5,786 nucleotides of DNA, taken from positions 1-5,786 of the forward strand of contig VERU01000184.1 in the NCBI GenBank assembly GCA_018882485.1, written 5' to 3'. The stretch comes from Rhodoferax sp. GTDB taxonomy: Bacteria > Pseudomonadota > Gammaproteobacteria > Burkholderiales > Burkholderiaceae_C. The notes beneath the pieces were generated by a model. That model had not been told where the DNA came from. It did no database searches and was given only the letters and a program-made list of their open reading frames with translations. Positions 1-5,786 of the stretch are shown piece by piece (the stretch's first letter is position 1; the number at the start of each line of letters is the position of its first letter). The translations under genes and the position numbers were made by a program.

Positions 1-3000
1 GTGGGTGGGCTTGGTGGTGATGCGGGTCACCGAGTTGTGGATGCCGCCGCGTGTGCCGGTGATTTCGGCACCGGGGGTGTTGATGATCTTTTCCTGGGCG
101 TGGTACATCATCACCATGCCGGGGTTGACGCGCTGGCTCACCACCGCACGCGCCGCAATGGCCCCGTTGGTGTTGAACAGCTCCACCCAGTCGTTGTCGG
201 CAATGTCGGCGCTTTTTGCGTCGTCCTCGCTCAGCCAGATGACGGGGCCGCCCCGGTTCAGGGTCAGCATGTGCAGGTTGTCGCTGTAGGTGCTGTGGAT
301 GCCCCACTTCTGGTGCGGCGTGATGAAGTTGAGGACGATCTCGGCGTGCCCGTTGGGCCGCAGTCCCTTGACCAGGTCGGTGGTCTTCAGGTCCACCGGC
401 GGACGGTAGGTGGAGAACCCCTCACCGAAGGCGATCATCCAGGGGTGATCCTGGTAGAACTGCTGGCGACCGGTCAGGGTGCGCCAGGGGATGAGTTCAT
501 GCACATTCGTGTAACCGGCGTTGTAGGACACCGTCTCGCTCTCGATACCGCTCCAGGTGGGGGAGCTGATGATCTTGCGGGGCTGCGCCTGAATATCGCG
601 ATAGCGGATCTTTTCGTCCTCGCGGTAACGGGCCAGATGGCTGTGATCGCGACCGGTCTGGCGGCCCAGTGCCTCCCAGGCCTTGACGGCCACATGGCCA
701 TTGGTCTCGGGCGCCAGCTGCAGGATCACCTCGCAGGCGTCGATGTCGGTCACGATGCGGGGCAGACCCTGGGTGGGACCGGACTGGCGGGTCAGTCCAT
801 TGAGCTGCCCGAGCTGTTCCACCTCGGTCTCGGTCTTCCACGCGATGCCCTTGCCGCCGTTGCCCAGCCGGTTCATGAGCGGGCCCAGCGCGATGAAGCG
901 CTGGTAGACAGCCGGGTAGTCGCGCTCGACCACGGTGATCTGCGGTGCGGTCTTGCCGGGAATCAGGTCGCACTCGCCCTTGCGCCACTCGCGCACCTCG
1001 AACGGCTGGGCCAGTTCGGCCGGGCTGTCGTGCATCAGCGGGGTGAGTACCACTTCCTTTTCCACACCGAGGTGACCGACGCAGACTTCGCTGAAGGACT
1101 TGGCGAAACCCTTGTAGATCTCCCAGTCGCTGCGGCTCTGCCAGACCGGATCGACCGCCGCCGACAGCGGGTGGATGAAGGGGTGCATGTCGCTGGTGTT
1201 GAGGTCGTTCTTCTCGTACCAGCTGGCAGTGGGCAGCACGATGTCCGAATACAGGCAGGTCGTGCTCATGCGGAAGTCCAGCGTGACCAGCAGGTCGAGC
1301 TTGCCCTGGGGGGCCTGTTCATGCCAGCGCACCTCGGCCGGCCGGGCATCGTCCACGCCGAGGTCCTGCCCCTGCACGCCATGCTCGGTGCCCAGCAGGT
1401 GCTTGCAGAAGTACTCGTGGCCTTTTCCCGACGAACCCAGCAGGTTGGAGCGCCAGACGAACATGTTGCGCGGCCAGTTTTCAGGGGCATCCGGATCCTC
1501 GCAACTCATCTCGAGCGATCCATCCCGCAGGGCCCGCACCACATGGTCGCGGGGATCGAGTCCGGCCGCCTGCGCATCACGCACCACCTGCATCGGATTG
1601 GTCCTGAGCTGCGGCGCGCTGGGCAGCCAGCCCATGCGCTCGGCACGCACGTTGTAGTCGATCATGCTGCCGGCGAAACGCTGGCGGTCGGCCAGCGGCG
1701 AAACCACATCGGCCAGGTCCAGCTTCTCGTAGCGCCACTGATCGGTGTGGGCGTAGAAAAAACTGGTGCTGTTCTGCTGGCGCGGCGGACGGAGCCAGTC
1801 CAGGGCGAACGCCAGCGCGGTCCAGCCAGTCTGGGGCCGCAGCTTCTCCTGCCCGACATAGTGGGCCCAGCCACCGCCACTCTGGCCGATGCAGCCGCAC
1901 AGCATCAGCAGATTGATGACCCCCCGGTAGTTCATGTCGGCGTGGTACCAGTGGTTGATGGCGGCACCGATGATCACCATCGACCGGCCGTGGGTGCGAT
2001 GGGCGTTGTCGGCGAATTCACGGGCCACGGTGATGACCTGCTCCCGCGGCACACCGGTGATGGACTCCTGCCAGGCCGGCGTATAGGGGGCGTTGTCGTC
2101 GTAGCCGCGCACCGGCCCGCCCAGCCCCCGGTCGATGCCGTACTGGGCCACCTGCAGGTCGAAGACCGTGGCCACGAGCACCTGTCGCTCATCGCCGGCC
2201 TTGCCCAGCCGCAGCGGCACGGCGGGAACCCGCGCGAGGTTGATGTCGCCATCGACCGGGTTGGCCGGGAAATTCGGCGTCTCGCGGCCTCCGAAATAGG
2301 GGAAGGCCACCTCCACCACCTCGTGCTGCTGCGCCCCATCTTCCAGCACCGAGAGCTTGAGCTGGACCGGCGCATCACCCCGGGCCTCGCGCGCCTCCAG
2401 GTTCCACTTGCCCGCATCGGCCCGGCCGTCGGCGCCCCAGCGAAAGCCGATGGAGCCATTGGGCAGCACCGCCTTGCCCCGCACGTCGAAGGCAACCGTC
2501 TTCCATTCGGGATGGTTGTCCTGGCCCAGCCGGCCGTTGAAGTCACTGGCCCGCAGATAGCGGTCGGGCACCAGCGCCATGCGGCCGTCGGGCAGGGTCT
2601 GCTCCCGCAGCATCACCAGCATCGGCAGATCGGTGTAGCGACGCGCATAGTCGTCGAAATAGCGGCTGCGTTCGCCCTGCGCCGGAAAGTAGAACTCGCG
2701 CAGCACGACATGGCCCATCGCCATGGCCAGCGCGGCATCGGTGCCTTGCTTGGGGTGCAGCCACAGGTCCGACAGCTTGGCCACCTCCGAATAATCCGGC
2801 GTCACCGCGACGGTCTTGGTCCCCTTGTAGCGGACTTCCGTGAAGAAATGGGCGTCCGGTGTCCGGGTCTGGGGCACGTTGGAGCCCCAGGCGATGATGT
2901 AGCTGCTGTTGTACCAGTCGGCCGACTCGGGCACGTCAGTCTGTTCCCCCCAGGTCTGGGGACTGGCCGGCGGCAGGTCGCAATACCAGTCGTAGAAACT

Positions 3001-3645
3001 CATGCACACCCCGCCGATCAGGCTGAGGTAGCGGCTGCCGGCGGCATAGCTGACCATGGACATGGCCGGGATCGGCGAGAAGCCGATGATGCGGTCCGCC
3101 CCGTACTTGCGAATGGTGTAGACATTGGCAGCGGCGATGAGGGTGTTGACCTCCTCCCAGGTGGACCGCACCATGCCGCCCATGCCACGGACCTGCTGGT
3201 AATCGCGCCGCGCCGCGTCGTCCTCGACGATCATCGCCCAGGCGTCCGGCGCCGAGGGGGCCAGCTTGAGCGCGGCGCGCCAGCGCTCCAGCAACCGCCC
3301 GCGCACCATCGGGTATTTCACGCGGTTGGCCGAATACAGGTACCAGCTGTAGGAAGCGCCACGGGCACAGCCGCGCGGCTCGTGGTTGGGCATGTCCCAG
3401 CGGGTGCGCGGATAGTCGGTCTGCTGGGTTTCCCAGGTGACGATGCCGCCCTTGACATAGATCTTCCAGGAGCAGGAACCGGTGCAGTTCACACCGTGCG
3501 TGGAGCGCACGATCTTGTCGTGCGCCCAGCGGTTGCGGTAGGCGTCCTCCCAGGTACGGTCCTCCGGGGTCGTCACGCCGTGGCCCTGGGCGAATGGCTC
3601 GCGTGGCAGATTGAAATGGGTCAGTCGGTCGAGAAAATGGCTCAT
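1..3645 (-). CDS. narG: Respiratory nitrate reductase alpha subunit NarG (3' end cut by window edge)
   Basis: Catalytic subunit of the membrane-bound, cytoplasm-facing NarGHI complex. It reduces nitrate to nitrite at a molybdenum-bisMGD centre with quinol electrons passed from NarI through NarH. Seen: 1215 codons without interruption, aligning from memory along its length with E. coli NarG (1247 aa). FS0 [4Fe-4S] ligands are His50, Cys54, Cys58 and Cys93, each one residue after the E. coli ligand. The Mo-ligand Asp is Asp223, in WYCDLPPASPQTWGEQ. Other hallmarks are CGCIGQSGGGWAH (583-595), TCLYSDIVLPTASWYEK (796-812) and QPRKIISSPTWSG (1021-1033). The dinucleotide-binding domain spans about 1105-1205. 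The N-terminus begins MSHFLDRL, the vestigial Tat-like start of cytoplasmic NarG. The start at 3645 matches the E. coli start and has a good ribosome site. The frame is open at the left edge; about 50 C-terminal residues are missing. No frameshift or lost ligand was seen. narHJI should follow. Confidence 0.98.
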   Translation of the reverse strand, partial: MSHFLDRLTHFNLPREPFAQGHGVTTPEDRTWEDAYRNRWAHDKIVRSTHGVNCTGSCSWKIYVKGGIVTWETQQTDYPRTRWDMPNHEPRGCARGASYSWYLYSANRVKYPMVRGRLLERWRAALKLAPSAPDAWAMIVEDDAARRDYQQVRGMGGMVRSTWEEVNTLIAAANVYTIRKYGADRIIGFSPIPAMSMVSYAAGSRYLSLIGGVCMSFYDWYCDLPPASPQTWGEQTDVPESADWYNSSYIIAWGSNVPQTRTPDAHFFTEVRYKGTKTVAVTPDYSEVAKLSDLWLHPKQGTDAALAMAMGHVVLREFYFPAQGERSRYFDDYARRYTDLPMLVMLREQTLPDGRMALVPDRYLRASDFNGRLGQDNHPEWKTVAFDVRGKAVLPNGSIGFRWGADGRADAGKWNLEAREARGDAPVQLKLSVLEDGAQQHEVVEVAFPYFGGRETPNFPANPVDGDINLARVPAVPLRLGKAGDERQVLVATVFDLQVAQYGIDRGLGGPVRGYDDNAPYTPAWQESITGVPREQVITVAREFADNAHRTHGRSMVIIGAAINHWYHADMNYRGVINLLMLCGCIGQSGGGWAHYVGQEKLRPQTGWTALAFALDWLRPPRQQNSTSFFYAHTDQWRYEKLDLADVVSPLADRQRFAGSMIDYNVRAERMGWLPSAPQLRTNPMQVVRDAQAAGLDPRDHVVRALRDGSLEMSCEDPDAPENWPRNMFVWRSNLLGSSGKGHEYFCKHLLGTEHGVQGQDLGVDDARPAEVRWHEQAPQGKLDLLVTLDFRMSTTCLYSDIVLPTASWYEKNDLNTSDMHPFIHPLSAAVDPVWQSRSDWEIYKGFAKSFSEVCVGHLGVEKEVVLTPLMHDSPAELAQPFEVREWRKGECDLIPGKTAPQITVVERDYPAVYQRFIALGPLMNRLGNGGKGIAWKTETEVEQLGQLNGLTRQSGPTQGLPRIVTDIDACEVILQLAPETNGHVAVKAWEALGRQTGRDHSHLARYREDEKIRYRDIQAQPRKIISSPTWSGIESETVSYNAGYTNVHELIPWRTLTGRQQFYQDHPWMIAFGEGFSTYRPPVDLKTTDLVKGLRPNGHAEIVLNFITPHQKWGIHSTYSDNLHMLTLNRGGPVIWLSEDDAKSADIADNDWVELFNTNGAIAARAVVSQRVNPGMVMMYHAQEKIINTPGAEITGTRGGIHNSVTRITTKPTH

Positions 3646-3651
3646 GGGGTT

Positions 3652-3656
3652 CTCCC
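3652..3656 (-). promoter_or_regulatory. Ribosome binding site of narG
   Basis: GGGAG on the minus strand lies 6 nt before the narG ATG, inside the 24-bp gap after narK2. It is a good Shine-Dalgarno match at normal spacing and supports the start at 3645. The gap has no room for a promoter or terminator, so narG is presumably co-transcribed with narK2. Confidence 0.75.
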
Positions 3657-3669
3657 GGTCAGGGCGCTC

Positions 3670-5025
3670 TCAGCAGGGATTGGCGGCGCCGCGGCGGGCG
3701 TACATCCACCCGTTGAGCGTTACGTTGAAGGCAAAGAAGACGGCCAGGCCGTAGAAAACCGGCGTGGCCGACTGGTAGGCAGCGAAGGAGCCCGCGAACA
3801 GCATGCCGAAAAGAAAGGGACCGTAGGCAGCTATGGCACCGGTGAAGCCGATCACTCCCCCGGCCTGGCGCGGCTCGAACAGCATGGGCATCTGCTTGAA
3901 GGTGGAGGCATTGCCGACGCCGGCGAAAAAGAACAGGACCAGCATCGCTGTCACGAATGCGGGGAAAGAGGCCAGACCGGCCGGATGCGTCAGGGTGCTC
4001 ACCCAAAGGGTTGCGGCCAGCATGCCCAGACCGGCCCACTGGGTGACCCGGGCACCACCCAGGCGATCCGACAGGGGACCCGCCAGCACCCGGGCGACGG
4101 AGCCGACCAACGGTCCCCAGAAGGCCCAGGCCAGGGGATCCGGTGCGCCCTCGAAGCTGCCGAACAGCTGCTTGATCAGCAACGGGAAGGTTGCCGACAG
4201 GCCGGAGAAAGCGCCGAACGTCATGATGTAGAGCGAGGTCATGCTCCAGGTGTGCCGGGACCGGAAGATGTCGAACTGCTGCGCGAACTGGGCCTTGATG
4301 GGGATGCTGCGCAGCAGGAACCAGGCGCTGATGCCGAATACCAGCACGAACGGAATCATCACTGCAGCAGCGTTCTGCAACCAGACCTGGCTCTGCACGC
4401 CACCCCGCGTCAGGGTCTGGGATCCACCCATGAATCCGGCTCCCCCAAGCAGTGCGAAGCCAATGACCCAGGGGGTGATGAACTGCACGATGGAGACACC
4501 GAAATTGCCAACGCCCGCCTGGATGGCCAGTGCCGTTCCCTGCAGCCGCCGGGGAAAGAACAGGCTGGTGGAGGGCATGAAGGAGGAAAAATTGCCGCCA
4601 CCAAGACCCGCCAGGAAGGCCAGGGCCAACAGCACAGCGTAGGGGGTCGCCGGATCCTGCACGGCCTGGAACCACCCGATCAGCGGGACCAGCAGGCTCA
4701 GCGTGGACAGGGCGACGACGCGGCGGGTGCCGTACATCGGCGTCAGGAACATGTGAACCAGACGCAGCGTGCCGCCGGCCAGCCCCGGCATGGCCGCAAG
4801 CCAGAACAACTGGGCGGGTGTGAACCGGAAGCCAACCTGGGGCAGGCGAACCACCAGTGCCGAGACCAGGAACCAGGCCATGAAGGCCAGCGTCAGATTC
4901 AGCGTGGTGATGGTCAGGGTACGCCAGGCAAAGCGCGAGCCGCCGGACTTCCAGAACATCTCGTTCTCGGGCTCCCAGCGAACCAGCCATCCTTCGGAGG
5001 AGTTCAGAGCTTCGTCGTGTTTCAT
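3670..5025 (-). CDS. narK2: NarK-family nitrate/nitrite transporter, second of the pair (complete)
   Basis: Inner-membrane major facilitator protein of the nitrate-nitrite porter family. Inferred role: nitrate uptake, probably with nitrite export, for the adjacent reductase. Complete at 451 aa, with about 12 hydrophobic segments. The N-terminus carries the WEPENEMFW motif that precedes TM1 in NarK proteins, which favours the start at 5025. Nitrate signature 1 is GLGGGNFSSFMPSTSLFFP (140-158), followed by GVGNFGVS (171-178). Signature 2 is GVGNASTFKQMP (369-380). Putative nitrate-binding arginines are Arg88 in TM2 (GGTLRLV) and Arg312 in TM8 (GSVARVLAGPLSDRLGG), equivalent to E. coli Arg89 and Arg305. 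Tyr266 and Phe270 in LYIMTFG match the E. coli binding-site aromatics. It lies 28 bp after narK1 and 24 bp before narG. No clear Shine-Dalgarno precedes the ATG. It lacks the long TM10-TM11 loop of E. coli NarK. Family certain; transport mode and the name narK2 rest on position and resemblance. Confidence 0.93.
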   Translation of the reverse strand: MKHDEALNSSEGWLVRWEPENEMFWKSGGSRFAWRTLTITTLNLTLAFMAWFLVSALVVRLPQVGFRFTPAQLFWLAAMPGLAGGTLRLVHMFLTPMYGTRRVVALSTLSLLVPLIGWFQAVQDPATPYAVLLALAFLAGLGGGNFSSFMPSTSLFFPRRLQGTALAIQAGVGNFGVSIVQFITPWVIGFALLGGAGFMGGSQTLTRGGVQSQVWLQNAAAVMIPFVLVFGISAWFLLRSIPIKAQFAQQFDIFRSRHTWSMTSLYIMTFGAFSGLSATFPLLIKQLFGSFEGAPDPLAWAFWGPLVGSVARVLAGPLSDRLGGARVTQWAGLGMLAATLWVSTLTHPAGLASFPAFVTAMLVLFFFAGVGNASTFKQMPMLFEPRQAGGVIGFTGAIAAYGPFLFGMLFAGSFAAYQSATPVFYGLAVFFAFNVTLNGWMYARRGAANPC

Positions 5026-5053
5026 GATGCTTGCGCGGAGTTCAGGAAAGGAA

Positions 5054-5786
5054 TCAGCGGGGTGCCGGCTGCGGCGCGGCCGGGCTCGGGGCGCCCAGGA
5101 TGTCGGAGCGTCGCACCTCGGTCCAGTACATCCAGATCAGCGACACCCAGACCACGCCATACATGAGCATGAACGCGCTGGAGCGAACACCGGTCAGATC
5201 AACCAGCACCCCGAAAAGAATGGGCAGGACAAAGCCACCCAGACCGCCCGCCAGTCCGACGATGCCGCTGATGGTGCCGATGTTTGCCGGATAGTCGTCC
5301 GCGATGTACTTGAAGACACTGGCCTTGCCGAAAGCCCAGGCGATCCCCAGGATGAACAGCAGCAAGGTGAAGGCCTGGACGCTGAGGCCGATCGCGAACT
5401 GCCGGGGACCATTGGCCGTCTGGATGGTGAAATCGGTCTGCGGGTACGACAGCAGGAACAGGCAGATCCAGCTGACCCACAGCACCCACCAGGTCACCGT
5501 ATGGGCACCGTGCCGGTCGCTGAGCCAGCCACCCACGGCACGCAGCACACCTCCCGGCAGGGAAAAGCAGGCGGCCAGCAAGGCGGCAGTGCGGATGTCC
5601 AGCCCGTACTCGCCGATGTAGTACTGCACCATCCACAACGCCAGTGCCACATAGCCGCCAAACACGATGCTGTAGTACTGGCAATACTTCAGCACCCGGG
5701 GATCGCGCTGGGCCCGCAACTGCTCGCCCAGGCTCTGGCGGGTGTCGACCCGATGCGACGGGTCGCTGTGCGAGAACATCCAGAAC
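5054..5786 (-). CDS. narK1: Type I NarK nitrate transporter, C-terminal half (5' end cut by window edge)
   Basis: Major facilitator nitrate transporter. Type I NarK proteins are generally viewed as nitrate/proton symporters. Seen: about 243 codons up to a TGA stop at 5054, the C-terminal half of a family usually about 400-430 aa long. The frame stays open through codons for Phe-Trp to the right edge, so the Met codon at 5779 is internal. Counting from that Met, residues 1-32 look like the hydrophilic loop between the two six-helix halves. TM7 follows with YYSIVFGGYVALALW. GGVLRAVGGWLSDRHGAH (76-93) holds the TM8 arginine (Arg80) and the second-half MFS loop motif. GIAWAFGKASVFKYIADDYP (145-164) is the type I form of nitrate signature 2, then GIVGLAGGLGGFVLPILFG (172-190). 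The tail is short and Pro/Ala-rich. The next gene starts 28 bp on, so the two are likely co-transcribed. In some bacteria (Paracoccus) the pair is fused; here a stop separates them. The promoter lies outside the window. Confidence 0.92.
   Translation of the reverse strand, partial: FWMFSHSDPSHRVDTRQSLGEQLRAQRDPRVLKYCQYYSIVFGGYVALALWMVQYYIGEYGLDIRTAALLAACFSLPGGVLRAVGGWLSDRHGAHTVTWWVLWVSWICLFLLSYPQTDFTIQTANGPRQFAIGLSVQAFTLLLFILGIAWAFGKASVFKYIADDYPANIGTISGIVGLAGGLGGFVLPILFGVLVDLTGVRSSAFMLMYGVVWVSLIWMYWTEVRRSDILGAPSPAAPQPAPR

Noticed and set aside
497..988. Shorter open frames on both strands inside narG and the narK genes
   Set aside because: All overlap a strongly supported gene in another frame, and their translations show typical GC-rich shadow composition with no domain or ribosome site.
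3646..3669. Possible terminator or promoter between narK2 and narG
   Set aside because: The gap is only 24 bp, has no inverted repeat with a T-run, and is mostly taken up by the narG ribosome site.
4295..4308. FNR-like half site TTGATGGGGATGCT
   Set aside because: Only the first half matches TTGAT-N4-ATCAA, it lies inside narK2 coding sequence, and no promoter context is visible. A similar half match at 4172 is rejected for the same reasons.
3659..4990. A minus-strand open frame of about 443 codons overlapping narK2
   Set aside because: It is an alternative frame of narK2. Its translation is rich in Arg, Pro, His and Gly without helices or motifs, whereas the other frame gives a full NarK protein.
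1..5166. A giant plus-strand protein of about 1721 residues
   Set aside because: It is the exact codon-register antisense of narG and narK2, has biased low-complexity composition, no domain I recognise, and crosses two genes with clear function on the other strand.

Overview
The window is GC-rich and tightly packed with genes. All real coding sequence I can support lies on the minus strand and belongs to a respiratory (dissimilatory) nitrate reductase operon of the narK1-narK2-narGHJI type. Layout, sequence and spacing point to a denitrifying or nitrate-respiring proteobacterium, most likely beta or gamma. The sequence alone does not fix a genus.

Read in transcription order, from high to low coordinates, there are three genes. 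(1) The C-terminal half of a type I NarK nitrate transporter (narK1) runs in from the right edge to its stop at 5054. (2) A complete second NarK-family nitrate/nitrite transporter of 451 residues (narK2) occupies 5025-3670. (3) The catalytic subunit narG starts at 3645 and runs off the left edge after 1215 codons, roughly 50 residues short of its expected end. The gaps are 28 and 24 bp, with no terminator or promoter visible, so the three genes are probably one transcript. narH, narJ and narI would be expected immediately beyond the left edge, and the FNR/NarL-type control region upstream of narK1, beyond the right edge.

Together the two NarK proteins would bring nitrate into the cytoplasm and export nitrite. 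NarG would reduce nitrate to nitrite at its Mo-bisMGD centre, using quinol electrons delivered through NarI and NarH. All NarG ligands I could check are intact: one His and three Cys for the FS0 cluster, and the Asp of the Mo site. Both nitrate-binding arginines of NarK2 are present.

No gene-free stretch reaches 300 bases, and I see no RNA genes, mobile elements, CRISPR or phage sequence. I found no previously undescribed system. The most striking oddity is an open frame antisense to narG and narK2 that stays open for more than 5 kb. It is best explained by strict codon avoidance in the real genes.
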